A stretch of 64,000 bases of DNA from NCBI GenBank assembly GCA_963811825.1, contig CAWESS010000018.1, forward strand, positions 1 to 64,000, in the 5' to 3' direction. The position numbers and the translations under genes are program-made. The notes beneath the pieces are model-generated. The model ran no database searches, was not told where the DNA came from, and worked only from the letters and a program-made list of their open reading frames with translations. Positions 52,074 through 60,241 of this stretch are shown piece after piece. The stretch is from Fodinibacter sp963811825. Lineage in GTDB: Bacteria; Actinomycetota; Actinomycetes; Actinomycetales; Dermatophilaceae. Numbering within the stretch: position 1 is the first letter of the stretch; each line of letters starts with the position of its first letter.

Positions 52074-52910
52074 GTGGCCACCCGCGGCCGTGGGGCGACC
52101 GGTCAGGCCAGACCGGTGGCCGAGCCGGGTGCCCTCGTCGGACTGTCCAGCTCGTCGGTCTATCCCGAGGGCTGCGCGGCCGCCTTCGAGCTCGCGGCCC
52201 GGCTCGGCTACGACGGCGTCGAGATCATGGTGTGGACCGACCCGTTGACGCGCGAGGCGGGAGCGCTGCGAGCGCTCGCCGAGCTGCACGGCATCCGGGT
52301 GCTGTCGATCCACGCCCCGACGTTGCTCGTCACGCAGCGGGTGTGGGGCACCGACCCGTGGGTGAAGATCGACCGCTCGATCGAGCTGGCCACCGAGCTC
52401 GAGGCCGACACGGTCGTGCTGCACCCGCCGTTTCGTTGGCAGCGCGAGTACGCCCGCGACTTCGTCGACGGGGTGGCGCTGCGCGAGCACGACACCGGCG
52501 TCCGGCTGGCCGTGGAGAACATGTACCCGTGGCGGGGCCCCCGTTCGCGTGAGGTCGAGGCGTACCTGCCGCACTGGGACCCGGTGCCGCAGCCGTACGA
52601 CCACGTGACGCTCGACCTGTCGCACACGGCGACGGCCGGGTCGGACGCCCTGGCGATGGTGCACGAGCTCGGCCCGCGGCTGGCCCACCTGCACCTCGCC
52701 GACGGGGTCGGCTCGCCGCGTGACGAGCACCTCGTCCCCGGTCGCGGCACGCAGCCGTGCGGGGAGGTGCTCGAGACCCTCGCCGGCAACGGGTTCGCCG
52801 GGCACGTCGTCGTCGAGGTGGCGACCCGTCGGGCCACCCAGGCGCAGCGTGAGCTCGACCTCGCCGAGGCGCTGGCCTTCGCGCGGCTGCACCTCGCCAC
52901 CGCCCGCTGA
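52074..52910 (+). CDS. sugar phosphate isomerase/epimerase (AP endonuclease 2-type TIM barrel)
   Basis: 278 residues. The TIM-barrel metal-site residues are spread over LGYDGVEIMVWTDP, IHAPTLLVT, VVLHPPFRWQREYARDF, LAVENMYPWRGP, VTLDLSHTATAGSD and HLHLADGVGSPRDEHLVPGRG. It is the equivalent of Rv0498, also next to Ppx, with unknown substrate. GTG 52074 starts three bases after the Ppx stop, so they form an operon. Confidence 0.88.
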   Translation: MATRGRGATGQARPVAEPGALVGLSSSSVYPEGCAAAFELAARLGYDGVEIMVWTDPLTREAGALRALAELHGIRVLSIHAPTLLVTQRVWGTDPWVKIDRSIELATELEADTVVLHPPFRWQREYARDFVDGVALREHDTGVRLAVENMYPWRGPRSREVEAYLPHWDPVPQPYDHVTLDLSHTATAGSDALAMVHELGPRLAHLHLADGVGSPRDEHLVPGRGTQPCGEVLETLAGNGFAGHVVVEVATRRATQAQRELDLAEALAFARLHLATAR

Positions 52911-52931
52911 AGGTCGGGACGGCCCGGGTGC

Positions 52932-53438
52932 TCAGACCCAGTAGGTGTCGTGCTGGAGCATGAAGGCGGCACGCTCGTCGTCGGTCATCGGCATTCCCTG
53001 GCCCACGGCGGCCAGCGTCTCGAAGTAGTCCTCGCGCGGCGCGCCGGGGGTGAACATCAGCAGCATCCGGGCGTGGTCGGCGCCTCGGAAGCCGTGGATG
53101 CCGCCCTGGGGAACGTGGAGGAAGTCGCCCGCGGATGCCGTGACCCAGTCGGTGCCGTCGTGGACGCGCACGCGCCCCTCGAGGATGTAGAACGACTCGG
53201 TGATCGAGCGGTGGAAGTGTGGCGGCGGCCCACTCTCGCCCGCTCCGAAGGTCCAGCGGTAGAGGCCGTAGAGGCCTCCGGTGGAGTCACCGGTCGCCAG
53301 GTACTCGCAGCTGCCGCCCGAGGAGTTGGTGAGCTCGGGGGCGGTCTCGTCGGGCCGCAGCCACGCCGTGGCCTCGCCCTGCTCACCGGTGTAGGTGTCG
53401 GGCGGGTAGGGCCGATGGAGCGGGTTCGGCAGCGACAT
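52932..53438 (-). CDS. cupin-domain protein
   Basis: 168 residues, single cupin. Motif 1 is GPPPHFHRSITESFYILEGRVRV (two His and Glu as metal ligands, given here in parts as HFHRSITE and FYILEGRVRV); motif 2 is GDFLHVPQGGIHGFRG with a further His. The N-terminal part (LPNPLHRPYPPDTYTGEQGE) and LYRWTFGAGESG lead in. Such cupins may be dioxygenases or sugar isomerases; the substrate is unknown. A TACCGT box (53451-53446) supports ATG 53438 as a leaderless start. Confidence 0.85.
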   Translation of the reverse strand: MSLPNPLHRPYPPDTYTGEQGEATAWLRPDETAPELTNSSGGSCEYLATGDSTGGLYGLYRWTFGAGESGPPPHFHRSITESFYILEGRVRVHDGTDWVTASAGDFLHVPQGGIHGFRGADHARMLLMFTPGAPREDYFETLAAVGQGMPMTDDERAAFMLQHDTYWV

Positions 53439-53475
53439 GTCGAGCACGGTAGCGCTCGCGGCCGGCTCGTGCCTC

Positions 53476-53521
53476 TTGTCGGGGCGCGGCAGGTGGTGCC
53501 ATAATTCATCACATGACGAAT
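53476..53521 (+). promoter_or_regulatory. promoter and start-codon-spanning palindrome of the ABC-2 operon
   Basis: TTGTCG (53476-53481), an 18-bp spacer and CATAAT (53500-53505) predict transcription from about 53512, one base before ATG 53513. ATTCATCA-CA-TGACGAAT (53504-53521) is a near palindrome that overlaps the -10 box and the start codon, so a repressor there would block both transcription and, on mRNA, the start. Confidence 0.55.
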
Positions 53522-54436
53522 AAGAATGGCGGTGACGCCGACGATGCGATCGTCGTCGAGAACCTCAGGGTCGTCCGTGGGACGCGCGAGGTGCTCCCCG
53601 ACCTCAGCCTGCGGGTGCCCCGCGGCCAGGTCGTCGGGCTGCTCGGGCCGAGCGGCGGCGGCAAGTCGACCCTCATGCGGGCCATCGTCGGGGTGCAGGT
53701 CGTCGCCGGCGGCCGGGTGAGCGTGCTCGGCGAGGAGGCCGGGTCCCCGGCCCTGCGCCACCGCGTCGGCTACGTCACCCAGTCACCGAGCGTCTACGGC
53801 GACCTGTCGGTGCGCGAGAACGTCGAGTACTTCCGAAAGGTGTTGGGCGCCCCCTCGGATGCCGTGGACCGCGCCATCGATGCCGTCGACCTCACCGACC
53901 ACTCGGACGCCCTCGTCGACAACCTCAGCGGAGGTCAGCAGGCCCGGGTCAGCCTCGCCTGCACGCTCGTCGGCGACCCCGAGGTGCTGGTGCTCGACGA
54001 GCCGACCGTCGGGCTCGACCCCGTGCTCCGTCGCGAGCTCTGGACGATCTTCCGGCGGCTCGCGGCCGAGGGTCGCACGCTGCTCGTCTCGAGCCACGTC
54101 ATGGACGAAGCGGTGCGCTGCGACCGGCTCGTCCTCCTGCGCGACGGTCTGGTGCTCAGCGACTCCACCCTTCCCGAGCTGCTCGAGTCGACCGGCACCA
54201 CGGACGCGGAGGCAGCCTTCCTCGCCCTCATCGACGCGGCCGACGCGGCCGACTCGGCCGGGTCGACGGGTCGACTGGCCTCGGGGGTGTGGCATGACCG
54301 CCCGCATCACCCTCGCGACGGCTGCTCGCATCCTGCGCCAGCTGCGTCGGGACCACCGCACGCTGGCCCTCATGCTCGTGGTCCCGTGTGTCCTTCTGGG
54401 GCTGCTCGCCTGGATCTACGCCGACGCCCCGGGTGA
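53513..54436 (+). CDS. ABC transporter ATP-binding protein (ABC-2 export type)
   Basis: 307 residues as read. Walker A GPSGGGKSTLMRA, Q-loop VTQSPSVYGDLSVRENV, signature NLSGGQQARVSLACTL, Walker B VLVLDEPTVGLDPVLRREL and switch VSSHVMDEA are intact. The last 45 residues (HDRPHHPRDGCSHPAPAASG onward) run 143 bases into the permease gene and look out of frame. An indel in the GGGGG run at 54283-54287 would instead end the protein with the usual ATGA overlap. ATG 53513 appears leaderless. Substrate unknown. Confidence 0.9.
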   Translation: MTNKNGGDADDAIVVENLRVVRGTREVLPDLSLRVPRGQVVGLLGPSGGGKSTLMRAIVGVQVVAGGRVSVLGEEAGSPALRHRVGYVTQSPSVYGDLSVRENVEYFRKVLGAPSDAVDRAIDAVDLTDHSDALVDNLSGGQQARVSLACTLVGDPEVLVLDEPTVGLDPVLRRELWTIFRRLAAEGRTLLVSSHVMDEAVRCDRLVLLRDGLVLSDSTLPELLESTGTTDAEAAFLALIDAADAADSAGSTGRLASGVWHDRPHHPRDGCSHPAPAASGPPHAGPHARGPVCPSGAARLDLRRRPG

Positions 54437-55034
54437 CGTCTTCGACCGGATCGGCCCGGCCCTGCTCGGTGTCTTCCCGTTCGTCGTGATGTTCATCGTC
54501 ACGAGCATCGCCACCCTGCGCGAACGCACGTCCGGCACCCTGGAGCGGCTGCTCACCACGCCGCTCGGCAAGGGTGACCTCATGCTCGGCTATGCCCTGG
54601 CCTTCGGGGCCGTCGCCGTCGTGCAGGCCCTGATCGCCACCGGGTTCGCCGTCTGGGTGTGCGGCCTCGACATCGCCGGGCCGGTCTGGCTGCTCGTCGT
54701 CATCGCCCTGTTCGACGCGCTGGTCGGCACGGCTCTCGGGCTGCTGGCGAGCGGCTTCGCCCGCACCGAGTTCCAGGCGGTGCAGTTCATGCCGGCCTTC
54801 GTGCTGCCGCAGTTCCTCCTCTGCGGGCTGCTCGTGCCGCGTGAGCTGCTGCCCCCGGTGCTCGAGGCGATCTCGAACGTCCTGCCGTTGTCCTATGCGG
54901 TCGATGCGATGAAGGACGTCACGGTCCAGGCCGAACCGCTGGCCGACGTGCTGCCCAGCCTCGCCGTGATCGCCGCATGGATCGTCCTGTCGCTGGCCCT
55001 GGGCAGCCTCACCCTGCGCCGCCGGACCCCCTGA
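54294..55034 (+). CDS. ABC-2 type permease
   Basis: 246 residues with six predicted membrane helices (first near residues 25-43 LALMLVVPCVLLGLLAWIYA; last near 222-241). FPFVVMFIVTSIATLRERTSGTLERLLTTPLGKGDLMLGY is the hallmark of the ABC-2/DrrB permease class (quoted in parts: ATLRERTSGTLERLLTTPL). LPQFLLCGLLVPRELLPPVL is the second hallmark. With the ATPase it makes an exporter of drug, lipid or polymer type. No regulator gene is adjacent. Confidence 0.92.
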   Translation: MTARITLATAARILRQLRRDHRTLALMLVVPCVLLGLLAWIYADAPGDVFDRIGPALLGVFPFVVMFIVTSIATLRERTSGTLERLLTTPLGKGDLMLGYALAFGAVAVVQALIATGFAVWVCGLDIAGPVWLLVVIALFDALVGTALGLLASGFARTEFQAVQFMPAFVLPQFLLCGLLVPRELLPPVLEAISNVLPLSYAVDAMKDVTVQAEPLADVLPSLAVIAAWIVLSLALGSLTLRRRTP

Positions 55035-55088
55035 CCGGAACTGCTCCTGACTCCGCGCGAGGGGCGGGGCCCGAGATAGCCTGCTCCC

Positions 55089-56039
55089 GTGGATCCCAGT
55101 GACCTGCTCCGCGGAGCGATGCTCCAGCTGTCCGAGTCCGACCTCGTGCGCAAGGCGGTGGTGACGGCCCCGGTCAGCCGAGCCGTCGTCGCCCGCTACG
55201 TCGCCGGTGAGAGCGTGCCCGAGGCGGTGACCGTCGCTGGTGAGCTGCGCACCACCAACCGCCTCGCGACGATCGACTACCTCGGCGAGGACACCACCGA
55301 CCTCGCTCGGGCCGAGGCCACGCGCGACACGTACGTCCTCCTGCTCGACCTCCTCGCCGAGGCCGACCTCGCGGCCTACGGCGCCGCCGAGGTGAGCGTG
55401 AAGCTGAGCGCCATCGGCCAGGCCCTCCCGGCCGACGGCGATGCCATCGCCCTCGACAACGCCCGCTCGATCTGCGAGGCAGCGCAGGCTGCCGGGACGA
55501 CGGTCACCCTCGACATGGAGGACCACACGACGACCGACCGCACCCTCGAGACGTTGCGGGCGCTGCGCGAGGACTTCCCGTGGGTCGGTGCCGTGCTCCA
55601 GTCCTACCTGCACCGCACCGAGGGCGACTGCCGCGACCTCGCGACGACCGGTAGCCGCGTTCGCCTGTGCAAGGGCGCCTACAAGGAGCCGGCATCCGTC
55701 GCCTTCCAGGACGGCGACGACGTCGACCTGTCCTACGTGCGCTGCCTCAAGGTGCTCATGGCCGGCGACGGCTACCCGATGGTCGCGAGCCACGACCCGA
55801 GGCTCATCGACATCGCCCAGGCGCTGGCCGGGCACCACGGACGCGCCCCCGACAGCTACGAGTTCCAGATGCTGCTCGGCATCCGGATGAACGAGCAGAA
55901 GCGGATCGCCGACCGCGGGCACCAGATGCGGGTCTACGTGCCCTTCGGAGAGGACTGGTACGGCTACCTCGTGCGCCGCATGGCCGAGCGCCCCGCCAAC
56001 ATCCAGTTCTTCCTGCGCTCGCTCGCCACGAACGGCTGA
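55089..56039 (+). CDS. proline dehydrogenase (monofunctional)
   Basis: 316 residues, FAD-dependent TIM barrel that oxidises proline to pyrroline-5-carboxylate. Family segments are VSVKLSAIGQALP, VTLDMEDHTTTDRTLETLRA, VGAVLQSYLHRTEGDCRDL, RLCKGAYKEP, VASHDPRLIDIA, YEFQMLLGIRMNEQKRIA and VYVPFGEDWYGYLVRRMAERP. TAGCCT (55077-55082) places the mRNA start exactly on GTG 55089. The P5C dehydrogenase is not in the window; the next gene makes the reverse conversion. Confidence 0.94.
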   Translation: MDPSDLLRGAMLQLSESDLVRKAVVTAPVSRAVVARYVAGESVPEAVTVAGELRTTNRLATIDYLGEDTTDLARAEATRDTYVLLLDLLAEADLAAYGAAEVSVKLSAIGQALPADGDAIALDNARSICEAAQAAGTTVTLDMEDHTTTDRTLETLRALREDFPWVGAVLQSYLHRTEGDCRDLATTGSRVRLCKGAYKEPASVAFQDGDDVDLSYVRCLKVLMAGDGYPMVASHDPRLIDIAQALAGHHGRAPDSYEFQMLLGIRMNEQKRIADRGHQMRVYVPFGEDWYGYLVRRMAERPANIQFFLRSLATNG

Positions 56040-56058
56040 CCGGGCATACTCACCTCCC

Positions 56059-56859
56059 ATGGGAACGGTTGCGATCTTCGGTGCCGGTGTCATGGGCGAG
56101 ACCCTGCTGTCGGGGTTGCTGCGCTCGGGGCGCCCGGTCGACGAGCTGGTCATCACCGAGCGCCGCGCCGACCGCGCTGCTGAGCTCACCGAGAAGTACG
56201 GCGTGCGCGTGCTCGGCAACGCCGACGCGGCCGACGTCGCCGAGACCCTCGTGCTCGTCGTCAAGCCCCAGGACATGGGTGCCCTGCTCGCCGAGATCCA
56301 TGACCACGTCGCCGAGGGCAACCTCGTCGTGAGCCTCGCGGCGGGGATCACGACCACCTACCTCGAGTCCCGGCTGCCGGACGGGCGCGCCGTCGTGCGG
56401 GTCATGCCGAACACGCCCGCCCTCGTCGACCAGGGCATGGCCGCCGTCAGCGCGGGCGCCCACTGCGACCCCGCCCACCTCGCCGAGGCGCAGGCGCTGC
56501 TCGCTGCGACCGGCAAGGTCCTCGAGGTCCCCGAGAAGCTGCAGGATGCCGTCACGGCGATCTCCGGCAGCGGTCCGGCCTACATCTTCTACGTCGTCGA
56601 GGCGATGATCGAGGCCGGCGTCGTGCTCGGGATGCCGCGCAGCACCGCCACCGAGCTCGTCGTCCAGACGTTGTTCGGGGCGGCGACGATGATCAAGGAG
56701 ACCGGCCAGCACCCCACGGTGCTGCGCGAGCAGGTCACCTCGCCCGGGGGCACGACCGCGGCCGCGTTGCGCACGCTCGACGACCACAAGGTGCGGGCAG
56801 CGTTCATCACGGCCATGGAGGCCGCCGCCCGGCGTTCGGCCGAGCTCGCCGGCGAGTGA
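56059..56859 (+). CDS. proC: pyrroline-5-carboxylate reductase
   Basis: 266 residues. It makes proline from pyrroline-5-carboxylate with NADPH. The nucleotide-binding start is TVAIFGAGVMGETLLSGLL; VLVVKPQDMGALL, VVRVMPNTPALVDQGMAAVS, ISGSGPAYIFYVVEAMIEAG, LVVQTLFGAATMI and EQVTSPGGTTAAALRTLDD follow. ATG 56059 lies 19 bases after the dehydrogenase stop and carries its own CATACT -10-like box, so it may be separately transcribed. It is the Rv0500 equivalent. Confidence 0.96.
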   Translation: MGTVAIFGAGVMGETLLSGLLRSGRPVDELVITERRADRAAELTEKYGVRVLGNADAADVAETLVLVVKPQDMGALLAEIHDHVAEGNLVVSLAAGITTTYLESRLPDGRAVVRVMPNTPALVDQGMAAVSAGAHCDPAHLAEAQALLAATGKVLEVPEKLQDAVTAISGSGPAYIFYVVEAMIEAGVVLGMPRSTATELVVQTLFGAATMIKETGQHPTVLREQVTSPGGTTAAALRTLDDHKVRAAFITAMEAAARRSAELAGE

Positions 56860-56866
56860 GGCGGGC

Positions 56867-57430
56867 GTGAGTGAACGCGATGGTGCCCGCCCGGGCGCGC
56901 CGGCATCCGACAGCGGAACCGCCACGGCGGACGGCATCCGGATCGAGGCCGTGACGGCGGACCTGCTGCCGACCTACCGGGACGTGCGGATCGCGGCCCT
57001 CATCGACAGCCCGCGGGCGTTCTGGACCACCTACGAGCAGGCCTCCTCGCGCACCGACGACCTCTGGGCCCAGTGGCTCGAAGAGGGCCCGCAGACGTGG
57101 CTCGCCTTCGCCGGCGGCAGCCCGGTCGGCACCGTGGGGCTGTGGCGCGGGGACGACCAGCCGCGCGAGGAGGTGACCCTCATCGGGATGTGGGTGGCGA
57201 CCGTCGTCCGCGGCAGCGGCGTCGCAGAGCGCCTCGTGCGGGCGGCGCTCGAAGCAGCGTCGGATGCCGGGCGCCGACGGGTTGTCCTCGAGGTCGCCCA
57301 CGAGAACTCGAGAGCGTGGGCCTTTTACTCCCGCATGGGTTTTCGCCCCACCGGTGAGACCGGTTCGATGCCGTGGGACCCCTCCGTGACGGAGGAGCGC
57401 ATGGTGCTCGATCTCGTGACTGGTCCTTGA
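56867..57430 (+). CDS. GNAT family N-acetyltransferase
   Basis: 187 residues. GNAT core: VTADLLPTYRDVRIAALIDS, motif A MWVATVVRGSGVAERLVRAA and motif B HENSRAWAFYSRMGFRPTGE. The charged N-terminal stretch of about 20 residues is probably disordered. The next gene is a related GNAT, and both share RxxR(I/L)(A/T)AL near the start, so they look like an old tandem duplication. Substrate unknown. GTG 56867 is seven bases after proC. Confidence 0.86.
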   Translation: MSERDGARPGAPASDSGTATADGIRIEAVTADLLPTYRDVRIAALIDSPRAFWTTYEQASSRTDDLWAQWLEEGPQTWLAFAGGSPVGTVGLWRGDDQPREEVTLIGMWVATVVRGSGVAERLVRAALEAASDAGRRRVVLEVAHENSRAWAFYSRMGFRPTGETGSMPWDPSVTEERMVLDLVTGP

Positions 57431-57485
57431 TTGTTCACCCGCTCGACTTGCTGCCCCCGTGGGGGGCCGTGGGAGAGTGACGCCC

Positions 57486-58013
57486 ATGAGTGACATCACG
57501 GTGCGCCCGCTGGGAGCCGACGACTGGGAGCGCTACCGCTCCGTGCGCCTCACGGCGCTGCAGGAGTCGCCCGACGCCTTCGTCGCCTCACACGAGGAGG
57601 AGTCGGCCGAACCCGAGGACTTCTGGCGCGCTCGGATGGAACGCTCGACCCGGCTGCTCGCCGAGCGGGCCGGTGAGCCCGTGGGGATCGCCAGCGTCGG
57701 CCCCGCCGACGATGACCAGCCCGAGACCGCGCAGCTGTTCGGCCTGTGGGTTGCTCCCGAGGCCAGGGGCACCGGGGTCGCCACGGCGCTGGTTCGGGCG
57801 GGCGCGGAGACCGCCGCCGAGAAGGGCAAGCGCCAGCTGCACTACTGGGTCGGCACCGACAACGGCCGGGCCGTCGCCTTCGCCAGTGGTTTCGGCTTCC
57901 GCCCGACGGCCGAGCGCCGCCCCATGCGCGTGGTGTCGGAGGACGACGGCGAGGAGGAGCTGGCGATGACGCTGCCCCTGTCCGGCGACCGCGGCGGCCT
58001 CGCGCAGTTCTGA
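57486..58013 (+). CDS. GNAT family N-acetyltransferase (paralogue of the upstream gene)
   Basis: 175 residues. ITVRPLGADDWERYRSVRLT leads into motif A LWVAPEARGTGVATALVRAG and motif B DNGRAVAFASGFGFRPTAER. The acidic C-terminus (VVSEDDGEEELAMTLPL) is unusual. ATG 57486 is preferred to the upstream in-frame GTG 57459. The closest relative in the window is the preceding gene. Substrate unknown. Confidence 0.86.
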   Translation: MSDITVRPLGADDWERYRSVRLTALQESPDAFVASHEEESAEPEDFWRARMERSTRLLAERAGEPVGIASVGPADDDQPETAQLFGLWVAPEARGTGVATALVRAGAETAAEKGKRQLHYWVGTDNGRAVAFASGFGFRPTAERRPMRVVSEDDGEEELAMTLPLSGDRGGLAQF

Positions 58014-58023
58014 GCGAGTCGCG

Positions 58024-58692
58024 TCAGGGGCGGGCTGCGAGGCGCTCGATGAGCGTCGTCGGCCCGCTGACGATCAGCACGTCGTGGGCCGAGACCTTCG
58101 TCGACGGCACGGCGTAGGTGAAGTCCTGGCCCGGCGCCTTGACCCCCACGACCGTCACCCCGTACTTGCTGCGGATGGCGCTCTGCTCGAGCGTGAACCC
58201 CACCGTCTCGCTCGGGGGTCGCATCTTGACGATCGCGAAGCCGTCGTCGAACTCGATGTAGTCCTGCATCCGGCCACCCATGAGGTGGGCCACCCGGCGG
58301 CCCGTGTCGGCCTCCGGGCGCACGACGTGGTGGACGCCGATCCGGTCCAGGATCCGCCCGTGCTCCGGGGAGAGGGCCTTGCCCCAGATGTCGGTGACCC
58401 CGGCATCGACGAGGTTGGCGGCCGCCAGCACCGACGCCTCCACCGACGAGCCGATGGCGACGACGGCGATCGGGAAGCGGCCCGCCTTCGCGTCCCGGAT
58501 GACGCCGACGTCGCTGGCGTCGCCGTGGATGACGTGGCTGATCCGCCCGAGGAACTTCTCGGCGAGGAAGCCGTCCTTCTCGATGGCGGTGACCTTGTGG
58601 CCCAGGCGCCGCAGCTCGAGTGCGGCCGCCGCACCGAACCGGCCCAGACCGATGACGAGGACGTCGTCCTCGTGGGCGCTGCCTCGAGCCAT
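58024..58692 (-). CDS. TrkA/KtrA-type potassium uptake regulatory protein
   Basis: 222 residues. An N-terminal RCK domain (VLVIGLGRFGAAAALELRRL, HVIHGDASDVGVIRDA, VVAIGSSVEASVLAAANLVD) binds nucleotide, and a C-terminal RCK_C domain (GFTLEQSAIRSKYGVTVVGV, STKVSAHDVLIVSGP) follows. It should gate a KtrB/TrkH-type potassium channel, whose gene is not in the window. ATG 58692 has GAAAGG upstream. It converges with the GNAT gene. Confidence 0.9.
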   Translation of the reverse strand: MARGSAHEDDVLVIGLGRFGAAAALELRRLGHKVTAIEKDGFLAEKFLGRISHVIHGDASDVGVIRDAKAGRFPIAVVAIGSSVEASVLAAANLVDAGVTDIWGKALSPEHGRILDRIGVHHVVRPEADTGRRVAHLMGGRMQDYIEFDDGFAIVKMRPPSETVGFTLEQSAIRSKYGVTVVGVKAPGQDFTYAVPSTKVSAHDVLIVSGPTTLIERLAARP

Positions 58693-58767
58693 CGGTGTTG
58701 CCTTTCTCGGGAAGGGTCGTCGGGTCCACAGCCTGCCACGTGAGCACCCCGGGAGTAGGTTGCAGAC

Positions 58768-59958
58768 ATGGCCCCCCGAACGAGCGTCGTCTGGGACGAC
58801 GCGTTCACGGCATACGACTTCGGTCCGACGCACCCCATGGGGCCGATCCGGCTCGACCTCACGACGCGGCTGTCACGCGCGCTCGGGGTCTTCGACCACG
58901 TCACCCTCCTCAACCCGGGCGTCGCCGACGACGACGTGCTCGCGACGGTGCACGACCGGCACTACATCGCGGCGGTGCGGGCGGCCTCCGCGGACCCGAT
59001 GGCCGCGGACGTCCACCGAGGGCTCGGCACCGAGGACGACCCCGCGTTCCTCGGCATGCACGAGGCGTCGGCCCGCATCGCCCAGGGGACCCTCGACCTG
59101 TGTCGGCAGGTGTGGACCGGCGAGGCCGAGCACGGGGTCAACTTCTGCGGGGGCATGCACCACGCCATGCGCACCCACGCGTCCGGTTTCTGCATCTACA
59201 ACGACGCCGCGGTCGGCATCCAGTGGCTGCTCGACAACGGCGCCGAGCGCGTGGCCTACGTCGACATCGACGTCCACCACGGCGACGGCGTGGAGAAGAT
59301 CTTCTGGAACGACCCGCGGGTGCTCACGATCTCGGTCCACGAGAACGGCCAGCACCTCTTCCCGGGAACGGGGTGGCCCTCCGACATCGGCGGACCGTCG
59401 GCGCGGGGGAGTGCCGCGAACGTCGCGTTGCCTCCGGGCACGGGGGATGCCGCGTGGCTGCGGTCCATCGAGTCGGTCGTCCCGCCGCTCGTGCGGGCCT
59501 TCAAGCCCGACGTGATCGTGTCCCAGCACGGGTGCGACACCCACATGCACGACCCGCTCGCCCACCTCGCGATCACCATCGACGCGCAGCGCCGGGCGCA
59601 CGAGACGGTGCACGACCTGGCTCACGAGGTGTCGCAGGGGAGGTGGGTGGCCCTCGGCGGCGGTGGCTACGAGCTCGTCGAGGTCGTGCCGCGGTCCTGG
59701 GCCCACCTGACCGCCATCGCGGCCCACGTGCCGATCTCCGCCGACACCCCGGTGCCGCAGGAGTGGCTCGAGCACGTCGAGCGCACGCTCGGTCGCCACG
59801 CCCCCGGCCGGATGGGTGACCTGCCCGCGGACCGGCTGCCGATCTGGGTCCAGCCGTGGAACGTCGGCCACAACCCCGACAACCCCATCGACCGGGCGAT
59901 CCTGGCCACCCGGCAGGCGGTGTTCAGCCACCACGGACTGGACCCCTGGTTCGACTGA
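58768..59958 (+). CDS. histone deacetylase family protein, AcuC-like
   Basis: 396 residues. Zinc deacetylase fold: YDFGPTHPMGPIRLDLT at the start, NFCGGMHHAMRTHASGFCIYNDAAVG with the catalytic His pair, AYVDIDVHHGDGVEKIFW with Asp/His zinc ligands, SVHENGQHLFPGTGW, and SQHGCDTHMHDPLAHL with the last Asp. In Bacillus, AcuC deacetylates acetyl-CoA synthetase. The catalytic residues are all present. TAGGTT (58756-58761) makes ATG 58768 the predicted first base of the mRNA. Confidence 0.92.
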   Translation: MAPRTSVVWDDAFTAYDFGPTHPMGPIRLDLTTRLSRALGVFDHVTLLNPGVADDDVLATVHDRHYIAAVRAASADPMAADVHRGLGTEDDPAFLGMHEASARIAQGTLDLCRQVWTGEAEHGVNFCGGMHHAMRTHASGFCIYNDAAVGIQWLLDNGAERVAYVDIDVHHGDGVEKIFWNDPRVLTISVHENGQHLFPGTGWPSDIGGPSARGSAANVALPPGTGDAAWLRSIESVVPPLVRAFKPDVIVSQHGCDTHMHDPLAHLAITIDAQRRAHETVHDLAHEVSQGRWVALGGGGYELVEVVPRSWAHLTAIAAHVPISADTPVPQEWLEHVERTLGRHAPGRMGDLPADRLPIWVQPWNVGHNPDNPIDRAILATRQAVFSHHGLDPWFD

Positions 59959-59965
59959 CCGGGCG

Positions 59966-60025
59966 TCGAGAGGAGGCAACACGCGGATGCCGCGTGCCTC
60001 ACGTCCGCGGGTTGCCTCCTCTCGA
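59966..60025. terminator. long intergenic hairpin with shared TCGAGAGGAGGCAAC arm (copy 2)
   Basis: TCGAGAGGAGGCAAC (59966-59980) pairs exactly with 60011-60025; after one mismatch the stem continues with CGCGGA (59982-59987) and TCCGCG (60004-60009). It starts 8 bases after the AcuC-like stop codon. The same 15-nt arm occurs in the hairpin at 19278-19340, while loops and inner stems differ, so the outer arm itself is conserved. Confidence 0.65.
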
Positions 60026-60241
60026 AGGGGCTGGCGCCGTGCCCGCCACGCTGGGTGGCGTGCGCGACGCGGGTGCGAGGCTGACGGCATCCGATGCGGC
60101 GTGTCGAGTGGACAGCGGGAGCCAATCTGGTCCGTTCTCTTCCCCAGTGGTCACACCTGCCCCTATGGTTGCGCTTGCACGACCACAGGGAGACTGCCGG
60201 GATGTCCTGGCGCTGGGGCCGCGCAGAAGAATGAGGTCACG

